This document shows positions 1 through 4,820 of a stretch of 5,414 nucleotides of DNA, one piece after another. The DNA comes from Nitrososphaeria archaeon (GTDB taxonomy: Archaea > Thermoproteota > Nitrososphaeria > Nitrososphaerales > Nitrososphaeraceae): the NCBI GenBank assembly GCA_021324715.1, contig JAJPIN010000084.1, positions 1 to 5,414 of the forward strand. Direction: 5' to 3'. Position 1 is the stretch's first letter, and each line of letters opens with the position of its first letter. Both the position numbers and the translations under genes were made by a program. Below the pieces are notes generated by a model. The model did no database searches, was not told where the DNA came from, and saw only the letters and a program-made list of their open reading frames with translations.

Positions 1-140
1 AGTCAAAATCTTCATCTAAAAGTGAAGTAACCCAAAACGCTACAATGCTCAATACCAGCAGCAGTAACATGACCGGCAATGGAACAATGATGAGTGGGAA
101 TATGAGCAGCATGGGTGGAAATTCCACCATGGGCAAATAG
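1..140 (+). CDS. C-terminal tail of a probable exported or surface protein (5' end outside window)
   Basis: An open frame enters from the left edge (first full codon at position 3) and ends at TAG 138-140, giving 45 visible residues. The composition is extreme: mostly Ser, Asn, Met, Gly and Thr with almost no hydrophobic core residues, so it is a disordered tail. All six Asn lie in N-X-S/T sequons (NAT, NTS, NMT, NGT, NMS, NST), and seven Met occur, most in the last 23 residues (TMMSGNMSSMGG). Archaeal N-glycosylation acts outside the membrane, so the pattern suggests an exported or surface-anchored protein; this is inference. Met-rich glycosylated ectodomains bind Cu(I) in eukaryotic Ctr1 transporters, so copper binding is one possible role, but no folded domain is visible and the family cannot be named. 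The gene ends 307 bp before rtcB and is followed by T-runs, so it is probably a separate transcript. Confidence 0.7.
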   Translation, partial: SKSSSKSEVTQNATMLNTSSSNMTGNGTMMSGNMSSMGGNSTMGK

Positions 141-147
141 TCAACTA

Positions 148-169
148 TTTCCCCTTTTTTCTCTTTTTT
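148..169 (+). terminator. T-run terminator after the upstream gene
   Basis: A pyrimidine-rich stretch 8-29 nt past the TAG stop contains two T6 runs (155-160 and 164-169) separated by CTC. Archaeal RNA polymerase terminates at oligo-T tracts without needing a stem-loop, so this is a good candidate for the 3' end of the transcript of the partial gene at 1-140. Confidence 0.6.
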
Positions 170-194
170 ATAATAAAAGCAAATTTCAGGGATT

Positions 195-235
195 ATTGTC
201 ACAATTCATTTCCTATAAAGTTCGAATTGTTTTTT
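195..235 (+). terminator. Weak hairpin plus T6 run, possible back-up terminator or operator
   Basis: ACAATTC at 201-207 is the exact reverse complement of GAATTGT at 224-230 (16-nt loop), and T6 follows directly at 230-235, a layout like an intrinsic terminator. The left arm also belongs to a tight dyad, ATTGT-C-ACAAT at 195-205. The stems are AT-rich and weak, so folding in vivo is uncertain. An operator is the alternative reading. Confidence 0.3.
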
Positions 236-315
236 GATCAACCCTTATCGAACCTGTTAAGGCAACTAAGAATCAAACGTAACAAATCATAGAAACTGGA
301 TCATAGGTTAGACTG

Positions 316-335
316 TACTACTTTAAAGAGTAGTA
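316..335. repeat. Perfect 7-bp inverted repeat (hairpin) upstream of rtcB
   Basis: TACTACT (316-322) and AGTAGTA (329-335) are exact reverse complements around a 6-nt TTAAAG loop. It lies about 80 bp upstream of the likely rtcB TATA box, so it should be outside the rtcB mRNA. It could be a regulator binding site or a feature of an unseen transcript. No T-run follows on either strand, so it is unlikely to be a terminator. Confidence 0.4.
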
Positions 336-404
336 GGGTAACAAGTATATCAGAAATATTGTGTGGTTTCGTCTGTATAGAATATTTTCCAATTCCATAG
401 AAAA

Positions 405-420
405 TTGAAAAGAATATAAT
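405..420 (+). promoter_or_regulatory. Probable core promoter of rtcB (TATA box AATATAAT)
   Basis: AATATAAT at 413-420 is preceded by a purine-rich stretch (GAAAAG) that suits a TFB recognition element. With the usual archaeal spacing, transcription would start near 442, leaving a leader of about 6 nt before the ATG at 448. No Shine-Dalgarno sequence precedes that ATG, as expected for a near-leaderless mRNA. The ATATTTAAAAT at 428-438 is too close to the start codon to serve as its TATA box. Confidence 0.4.
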
Positions 421-447
421 GAATGGATATTTAAAATTCTCAAATCC

Positions 448-1920
448 ATGAAAAACTTGACAACGCGACTAGGAAATCATGAAATAGAAAATGAAGGAGA
501 ATTCACGTATGTTATTAAGAAAAATGAATCTAAAGGAATGCTGGTTCCAGTAACAATATACGCAGATGAGAATTTGATTTCAAAAATGGCGTTAGATAGG
601 ACTATTGATCAGGCTGCAAACGTTGCCACATTAAAAGGTGTTATGAAACATGTGGTGGTATTGCCAGATGGACATGAGGGATATGGATTTCCAGTGGGTG
701 GAGTGGCAGGTATGGATTTAGAAGAAGGTGTAATTAGTCCTGGGGGAGTGGGGTATGACATTAATTGTGGTGTTAGACTTATGCGGACCAATTTAAGGGT
801 AGAAGAAATTAGACCAAAGCTCAAAGATCTTGTAAATGAATTGTTCCAGGCAATTCCATCAGGTGTAGGTAGCTCAAGTTCAAGAAGGATGTCAGGACCG
901 GAGCTAGATGAACTGCTAATTCAAGGGGTTACATGGACAGTTCAGAATGGATATGGGTGGGATTCGGATATTGATGTTTGTGAAGAGAATGGTTGTATGA
1001 AAGGCGCAGATCCGGGTCATGTCTCGGAACTTGCTAAGAAAAGAGGTAAGCTTCAGTTGGGAACTCTTGGCTCAGGAAACCATTTTCTTGAAGTACAAAA
1101 AGTGGATAAGATATACGATGAAAGAGCAGCAAGAGCTATGGAAATTGAAGAGGGTCAAGTCACTGTTCTGATACACTGTGGATCTAGAGGATTTGGACAT
1201 CAGGTTTGCAGTGACTATCTAAAAATTTCAGAGAAAATAATAAGAGATTCTGGAATGAGAATTGCAGATAGAGAACTAGCATGTGTTCCAAATAACTCTG
1301 ATGAAGGTGATAGTTATAGAAAAGCAATGTATTCTGCACTAAATTTTGCATGGTCCAATAGACAAATGATAACTCATTGGACCAGAAACACATTTGGAAA
1401 GGTACTGGGGATGACTGAGGAAGAGCTAGATATGAAGCTGGTATATGATGTTTCACATAACATAGCGAAGGTCGAAAGACATGCTGTTGGCGGTGAAGGT
1501 ACGAGAAATCTTGTAATACATAGAAAGGGGGCTACAAGAGCATTTCCTGCAGGGGATAGTCATATTCCAATAAAGTATCGCAACATTGGCCAACCGGTTT
1601 TTATTCCAGGTTCAATGGGAACGGCAAGCTGGATACTTCTTGGTAATTCAAAATCATTAGAGTTAAGTTTTGGTTCAACTGCACATGGTGCAGGAAGAAC
1701 GATGTCCCGATCTGCCGCACGGAGAAATTATACAACAGATAGTGTAAGAAAAAACTTAGAGTTAAAAGGAGTATACATAAAAGCTTTGAGTAGAGAAGGT
1801 ATGGTTGAAGAAACCCCTGAAGCATATAAGGACGTAGATTCTGTTGTTGAGGTATCTCATTCTCTAGGAATCGCAACGAAAGTAGCGCGTTTAGTTCCAA
1901 TTGGAGTGATCAAAGGATGA
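448..1920 (+). CDS. rtcB: RtcB, GTP-dependent tRNA-splicing RNA ligase
   Basis: RtcB joins an RNA end bearing a 2',3'-cyclic phosphate or 3'-phosphate to a 5'-hydroxyl, using GTP and Mn2+. In archaea it seals tRNA halves after intron excision and can repair broken RNA. The 490-residue length is usual for an intein-free archaeal RtcB. The active-site set is complete: YDINCG with D104 and C107, GSGNHFLE with N211, H212 and E215, the IHCGSRGFGH segment with H243 and H251, VSHNIAK with H337, and STAHGAGR with H413. H413 corresponds to the histidine that carries the GMP intermediate (His404 of Pyrococcus horikoshii RtcB). The protein ends in the family-typical LVPIGVIKG. The ATG at 448 fits the promoter spacing and gives the normal N-terminus. 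The stop overlaps the next gene as ATGA, so the two are translationally coupled. No archease gene, the usual RtcB activator, is seen in the window. Confidence 0.97.
   Translation: MKNLTTRLGNHEIENEGEFTYVIKKNESKGMLVPVTIYADENLISKMALDRTIDQAANVATLKGVMKHVVVLPDGHEGYGFPVGGVAGMDLEEGVISPGGVGYDINCGVRLMRTNLRVEEIRPKLKDLVNELFQAIPSGVGSSSSRRMSGPELDELLIQGVTWTVQNGYGWDSDIDVCEENGCMKGADPGHVSELAKKRGKLQLGTLGSGNHFLEVQKVDKIYDERAARAMEIEEGQVTVLIHCGSRGFGHQVCSDYLKISEKIIRDSGMRIADRELACVPNNSDEGDSYRKAMYSALNFAWSNRQMITHWTRNTFGKVLGMTEEELDMKLVYDVSHNIAKVERHAVGGEGTRNLVIHRKGATRAFPAGDSHIPIKYRNIGQPVFIPGSMGTASWILLGNSKSLELSFGSTAHGAGRTMSRSAARRNYTTDSVRKNLELKGVYIKALSREGMVEETPEAYKDVDSVVEVSHSLGIATKVARLVPIGVIKG
1903..1910 (+). promoter_or_regulatory. 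Shine-Dalgarno site inside the rtcB 3' end
   Basis: GGAGTGAT within the last rtcB codons is complementary to the conserved 3' end of 16S rRNA (GGAG core, or GTGAT alone). It lies 6 nt before the ATG at 1917, good spacing. It supports re-initiation or direct ribosome entry on the overlapping downstream gene, in contrast to the near-leaderless first gene. Confidence 0.5.
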
Positions 1921-2312
1921 GTCAGGAAGAAGATCCTGAACTGGCGATAATTAGAGCACGTAAAATGAAACAATTAAAAGAAAAAGCAGCATTTATTGAA
2001 AAAATCAAAGAATCAAAATCCGACGTGAAAAAAGTTGATGATAAAGAATTATTATTAAAATACTTGTATGACAGGGGTGACGAAGTACTAGATCTAGCAG
2101 AATCACAATATCCCGTACAGGCAAAACTCGTAGTAAACAGAATAGTAGAATTGATCAAGTCTGGAGATTTAGATTCTCTCATATCGGGCGGTGAACTCTT
2201 GGCAATATTCCGTTCCGTGGGATTGCGTATAAGAGTTGATACTAGTATACGAATCCAAGAGCATGGAAAATTCATCTCAATGGGAGACAAATTAAAGGAA
2301 GGGATTGACTAG
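1917..2312 (+). CDS. PDCD5/TFAR19-like small basic-acidic protein, second gene of the rtcB operon
   Basis: The 131-residue protein begins with a highly charged helix (DPELAIIRARKMKQLKEKA, residues 6-24) resembling the N-terminal DxELExIRxRR helix of archaeal PDCD5 proteins. After a charged linker (about 25-42) comes a helical core at about 43-100, including YLYDRGDEVLDLAESQYP and VVNRIVELIKSGDL. This matches the PDCD5 layout of a three-helix bundle ending in a short turn and a last helix (GGELLAIFRS). The C-terminal 30 residues (RIRVDTSIRIQEHGKF) look beta-like and charged. Archaeal PDCD5 proteins are annotated as DNA-binding; the human protein binds chaperonin, and the exact function is unsettled. 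The resemblance is by architecture and scattered residues, and the usual helix-2 sequence is diverged, so a lineage-specific relative is possible. The ATG overlaps the rtcB stop by 4 bp and has its own ribosome site, so co-expression with RtcB is likely. No signal peptide or membrane segment is present. Confidence 0.65.
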   Translation: MSQEEDPELAIIRARKMKQLKEKAAFIEKIKESKSDVKKVDDKELLLKYLYDRGDEVLDLAESQYPVQAKLVVNRIVELIKSGDLDSLISGGELLAIFRSVGLRIRVDTSIRIQEHGKFISMGDKLKEGID

Positions 2313-2333
2313 TAATTGATTTTTGAAATATGG

Positions 2334-2345
2334 ACAATTATAAGG
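2334..2345 (+). promoter_or_regulatory. Possible core promoter of the dehydrogenase gene
   Basis: TTATAAG at 2338-2344 is the best TATA-like element in the 83-bp gap before the ATG at 2396. It predicts a start site near 2366 and a leader of about 30 nt. There is no clear Shine-Dalgarno sequence before 2396. A short T5 run at 2320-2324 just upstream may end the rtcB operon transcript. Both calls rest on short AT-rich motifs and are weak. Confidence 0.3.
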
Positions 2346-2395
2346 GCATTATTGCTGAATTGTAAAAAACTCTCAACTAAATAAAATGAATAATT

Positions 2396-3454
2396 ATGTT
2401 ACCTCAAAAAAATCACTCAGCGGTTTTTAGTGGACCAAGAAATTTTGAAATTAAAGATTTACCTATGTCTGGCAAAAATTGCAATGTATTACTAAAAACT
2501 CTCTCTTGCGCTGTTTGCGGATATGATGTCAGGGTATTTAAAGAAGGTCATAAAAAAGTCCGACCCCCAATTGTCTTGGGTCATGAGATATGCGCAAGAA
2601 CATTGGGAACGCTTAGTCTGCCCAACGGTCAATTAATTGCAGAGGATAAAAGAGTGATCGTTTCCCCATTAATACCATGTTTAAAGTGTCATCATTGTAA
2701 TGCAGGTCACTTTAATTGTTGTAATAAACTTAATGAAATTGGTTCAAGTGTTAACGGTGGATTTGCAGACTACATAAATATTCCTGAAAATAATATACTT
2801 ATTAATGGAATCGTTCCTATTGAAAGTAGCATTAATGATGACGAAGGATCGCTTATAGAGCCTTTATCTTGTTGTCTAAATGCGTACCTGAATATTAATA
2901 ATTCTGTTCGTGATGAATATGTGATAATTATCGGTGACGGTCCAATAGGCCTAATTCACCTGCAAATTTCAAAACTCTTTGGTGCAAAAACAATTGTTGT
3001 TGGCAAAATTCCATCTAGATTGAAGGAGGCAAAATCAATTGGTGCAGACATGATACTCTTGAATAACGATGCGGAGGAGTCAATTAGAACCATATTGGAT
3101 TATACATATGAGAAGGGGGGAAAATTAATAATTGTGGCTACAAGTAATCCTGATGCTATAGACCTGGCATTAAAAGTAGCTGGCAAAAATTCACTAATCA
3201 ACGTATTTGCTGGCATATCAAAGAACAAGTTTGTGAATATTGATCCAAATCTACTTCACTATAATCAAATAACGTTAAGTGGAAGCTTTAGTTCAACTCC
3301 AAATCTAATGAAAAAAGCGGTAGATCTGGTTCATGATCAAAAAATTAATTTAAGGAGGTTGGTAACCCACAGATTTTCCCTTGATGAGATCGACAAAGCG
3401 TTTAGTATAACTGAGGATTACAGAGGTTTAAGGTCCGTCATAAACTCTTTTTAA
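2396..3454 (+). CDS. Zinc-dependent medium-chain alcohol/polyol dehydrogenase
   Basis: This 352-residue cytosolic enzyme belongs to the zinc-binding medium-chain dehydrogenase/reductase (MDR) superfamily, which oxidises alcohols or polyols or reduces the carbonyl forms. The N-terminal GroES-like domain carries the catalytic zinc set C41 (in CGYD), H63-E64 (LGHE) and E155 (IEPLSCC). The structural zinc loop has the classic C-x2-C-x2-C-x7-C spacing at C95, C98, C101 and C109. The Rossmann domain starts at about residue 175, with GDGPIG (180-185) as the nucleotide loop. At the end of the second strand, where NAD-specific members have Asp, it has G203 followed by K204; the NADP-specific Thermoanaerobacter brockii enzyme also has Gly there, so NADP(H) is the likely cofactor. 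The overall pattern is closest to threonine/sorbitol-type dehydrogenases, but the substrate cannot be read from sequence. It is probably a single-gene transcript, convergent with cobJ and sharing the last 4 bp with it. It is full length, with no sign of decay. Confidence 0.9.
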   Translation: MLPQKNHSAVFSGPRNFEIKDLPMSGKNCNVLLKTLSCAVCGYDVRVFKEGHKKVRPPIVLGHEICARTLGTLSLPNGQLIAEDKRVIVSPLIPCLKCHHCNAGHFNCCNKLNEIGSSVNGGFADYINIPENNILINGIVPIESSINDDEGSLIEPLSCCLNAYLNINNSVRDEYVIIIGDGPIGLIHLQISKLFGAKTIVVGKIPSRLKEAKSIGADMILLNNDAEESIRTILDYTYEKGGKLIIVATSNPDAIDLALKVAGKNSLINVFAGISKNKFVNIDPNLLHYNQITLSGSFSSTPNLMKKAVDLVHDQKINLRRLVTHRFSLDEIDKAFSITEDYRGLRSVINSF

Positions 3455-3472
3455 ATTTCGGTTATAGTTTTT
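3446..3472 (+). terminator. T-runs around the dehydrogenase stop codon
   Basis: Two T5 runs lie at 3448-3452 and 3468-3472. The first overlaps the dehydrogenase stop codon TAA (3452-3454), and the second falls within the 3' coding end of cobJ on the other strand. Archaeal termination at T-runs would let the dehydrogenase mRNA end here with almost no 3' UTR, limiting antisense reading into cobJ. Confidence 0.35.
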
Positions 3473-4257
3473 GAAGTTTCGGGCGCAAGCTGATACTTGG
3501 ATTTATATCCTCTCGGATTTATCATAAGTCCGTTGTAATTAAATGTTGATGAATTACCTACTATTACTGTTGTAATCATGCCTAGCAAATCATTGTAATC
3601 GAGCAATTTCTCTAGTGTAGTAACGACTATCTTCTGACTTTCGCGAAATGCGCCCTTGACTATCGCAACAGGTGTTTCAGGTTTTCTATATTTCAGAAAA
3701 ATATCTCTAGTATCTTTAAGCTGATGAATCCTCTTTTTACTTGCAGGATTGTAGATTACTGTTACATAATCTCCGATTGCAGCAGCCTCAACCCTCTTAA
3801 CTATAATTTCCCAGGGCACAAGTAGATCGCTCATACTTACAACAGCAAAGTCTGTCATCAATGGAGAACCAATTAGCGCGGAACAAGAGTTTAGAGAAGA
3901 AACACCTGGAATGCATTCGACATAAATTCCGTCATGATGATTCCATTTTTTGTCAGCAAGAATTTCATAAATTAAGCCTACCATGCCATAAATACCAGGG
4001 TCTCCTGATGAAACCAAAGACACAATTTTTCCTTTTTCAGCAAATTCAATTGCTTGATTTGCTCTATCGACCTCTTGAGTCATTGGATATCTGTAAACTT
4101 CTTTACCTTGAATCAGATCATCAATTAGTGAAACATATGTATCATAGCCTACTATGATTTCACTTTCATCTATTGCCTGTCTTGCTCTAAAGGTCATATG
4201 ATCATGATGTCCTGGACCAACTCCCACCACATACAATCTCCCCATTGAATTTTGCAT
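3451..4257 (-). CDS. cobJ: CobJ/CbiH, precorrin-3B or cobalt-factor III C17-methyltransferase
   Basis: This enzyme uses S-adenosylmethionine to methylate C17 during ring contraction in cobalamin (vitamin B12) synthesis. The 268-residue length is typical for a stand-alone enzyme. The tetrapyrrole methylase motifs appear in order: VGVGPG (11-16), SSGDPGIYGM (83-92), PGVSSLNSCSALIGSP (117-132), SMSDLLVPWE (141-150), YNPASKKR (169-176), MITTVIVGNSS (227-237) and the NPRGY end (247-251). SMSDLLVPWE and YNPASKKR mark the CobJ/CbiH subfamily rather than other methylases. Whether the substrate is precorrin-3B (CobJ) or cobalt-factor III (CbiH) cannot be told from this gene alone; ammonia-oxidising archaea are known B12 producers. 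The ATG at 4257 gives MQNSMGRLYVVG; the Met at 4245 is an alternative start that places the first glycine motif closer to the N-terminus. No other cobalamin gene is in the window, so the pathway is scattered. It is convergent with the dehydrogenase and divergent from the 102-residue gene. Confidence 0.95.
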   Translation of the reverse strand: MQNSMGRLYVVGVGPGHHDHMTFRARQAIDESEIIVGYDTYVSLIDDLIQGKEVYRYPMTQEVDRANQAIEFAEKGKIVSLVSSGDPGIYGMVGLIYEILADKKWNHHDGIYVECIPGVSSLNSCSALIGSPLMTDFAVVSMSDLLVPWEIIVKRVEAAAIGDYVTVIYNPASKKRIHQLKDTRDIFLKYRKPETPVAIVKGAFRESQKIVVTTLEKLLDYNDLLGMITTVIVGNSSTFNYNGLMINPRGYKSKYQLAPETSKTITEI

Positions 4258-4263
4258 GTATTC

Positions 4264-4307
4264 ATTAGATATGGAAGAATATAATATTATATCTAATTAT
4301 ATAATTA
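4264..4307 (-). promoter_or_regulatory. cobJ promoter with dense DNA symmetry
   Basis: The 44 bp upstream of the cobJ start contain three overlapping symmetric elements. The first is a perfect 9-bp inverted repeat, ATTAGATAT (4264-4272) and ATATCTAAT (4289-4297), with a 16-nt spacer. The second is a 10-bp palindrome, ATAATATTAT (4281-4290), inside that repeat. The third is a 14-bp palindrome, TAATTATATAATTA (4294-4307). Read on the minus strand, the 14-bp palindrome has TATA-box character; it would start transcription near 4274 with a leader of about 17 nt. The 10-bp palindrome is 28 nt from the ATG and could instead drive a leaderless mRNA. The 9-bp repeat could be an operator straddling the promoter. 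Low sequence complexity makes chance symmetry possible. Confidence 0.4.
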
Positions 4308-4360
4308 TGAAAATGGATCTCGCTTATTTCAATATCTGATAAGATACAACCTACATAGAA

Positions 4361-4372
4361 ACTCTTTAAATG
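4361..4372 (+). promoter_or_regulatory. Probable core promoter of the 102-residue gene (TATA box TTTAAA)
   Basis: TTTAAA at 4365-4370, centred about 27 bp before the ATG at 4395, predicts an essentially leaderless transcript, common in archaea. The lack of a Shine-Dalgarno sequence before 4395 fits this. It shares the 137-bp divergent intergenic region with the cobJ promoter. Confidence 0.4.
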
Positions 4373-4394
4373 GAATATAATTTATAGTTCTAAT

Positions 4395-4703
4395 ATGGTA
4401 GTACTGGATGAATTCACCAAGGCACTAATTGATAAGATAATTAAAAATGTCATATCATGTCATCCACTGGTTGAAAATATGTTTAAAGATCAGAATAAGG
4501 AGCTAAGAGAAGAAATTGGCATCATTAATAGAAGAGATTTCATCTTGGGAGCTGTTTGGTGTATCATCTTAGAGAAGTTTGTAATTACCTGCTATCTTCA
4601 CACCGGAAGGACCATAAACTACGAAAAAGGTATGGAAATAAGTAAGTATGTTTTGAATAAAATCTCGAAATCAGATCGTTTAATGTCAACGAGTAAGGAA
4701 TGA
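4395..4703 (+). CDS. Hypothetical 102-residue helical protein
   Basis: I cannot assign this protein to a named family. It is a small, probably cytosolic all-helix protein. The N-terminal half is amphipathic and charged (DEFTKALIDKIIKNV, 5-19; KDQNKELREEIG, 31-42). A central hydrophobic helix follows (FILGAVWCIILEKFVITCYL, 49-68), then HTGRTINYEKGMEI (69-82) and a basic last helix (SKYVLNKISKS, 83-93). The central helix is broken by E60 and K61, so it is more likely a buried core helix than a membrane span. Cysteines are at 22, 56 and 66, with no metal-binding spacing. The pattern of a helix, then a TGR-type turn, then an E-rich helix recalls small thaumarchaeal proteins of unknown function, but that is only an impression. 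Good evidence that it is real comes from the well-placed TATA box, the start with leaderless spacing, and codon use like its neighbours. It is transcribed divergently from cobJ. Confidence 0.6.
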   Translation: MVVLDEFTKALIDKIIKNVISCHPLVENMFKDQNKELREEIGIINRRDFILGAVWCIILEKFVITCYLHTGRTINYEKGMEISKYVLNKISKSDRLMSTSKE

Positions 4704-4784
4704 TTAACAAAATGTGTCACAATTGATAATTCAGCCTGAATGCTAGCTCAACTAAAACTTTCATGATAATGCTTGTCTCCTGAA

Positions 4785-4794
4785 AATTTAATAA
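4785..4794 (+). promoter_or_regulatory. Probable promoter of the membrane protein gene
   Basis: TTTAATAA at 4787-4794, after AAAA, is centred about 30 bp before the proposed TTG start at 4821. It predicts transcription from about 4817 and a leader of only a few bases. This spacing is the main support for choosing TTG 4821 as the start. The rest of the 117-bp gap from 4704 holds no other clear feature. Confidence 0.35.
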
Positions 4795-4820
4795 ACTGAC
4801 AGGCAGATTCATTTTCTAAT

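Larger units (their letters stand above)
141..447. other. 307-bp intergenic region between the surface-protein gene and rtcB
   Basis: I find no convincing coding frame, tRNA or box C/D guide RNA here. It holds the T-run terminator at 148-169, a cluster of short inverted repeats between 195 and 262, a 7-bp perfect hairpin at 316-335, and the probable rtcB core promoter near 413-420. The GTTCGAAT at 220-227 looks like a tRNA T-loop but lacks the flanking 5-bp stem. If rtcB starts transcription near 442, most of the region is untranscribed spacer or 3' UTR of the gene on the left. Confidence 0.6.

Noticed and set aside
218..230. GTTCGAAT resembling a tRNA T-loop
   Set aside because: There is no 5-bp T stem, acceptor stem or anticodon arm around it on either strand.
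609..824. Open frame on the minus strand inside rtcB (also at 1184-1456 and 1601-1900)
   Set aside because: These are antisense to a strongly conserved gene, have no promoter or ribosome site, and their translations look like reverse-strand noise.
1922..2290. 122-residue minus-strand frame opposite the PDCD5-like gene
   Set aside because: The plus-strand gene has a coupled start and a family resemblance; the antisense product is Ser-rich without any recognisable structure.
2386..2430. Short frame from ATG 2386, out of phase with the dehydrogenase start
   Set aside because: It encodes only 14 residues, has no ribosome site, and looks like chance rather than a leader peptide.
3861..4157. 98-residue plus-strand frame opposite cobJ
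   Set aside because: It lies entirely within the conserved core of cobJ and has no domain signal of its own.
4258..4394. Possible cobalamin riboswitch before cobJ
   Set aside because: The region is only 137 bp, almost pure A/T near the gene, lacks any B12-box-like sequence, and the leader is probably under 20 nt.
197..4724. The 10-mer TGTCACAATT occurs at 197-206 and at 4715-4724, both downstream of a gene end
   Set aside because: In 5.4 kb roughly a dozen chance repeats of this length are expected, more in AT-rich DNA, and the flanks do not match.
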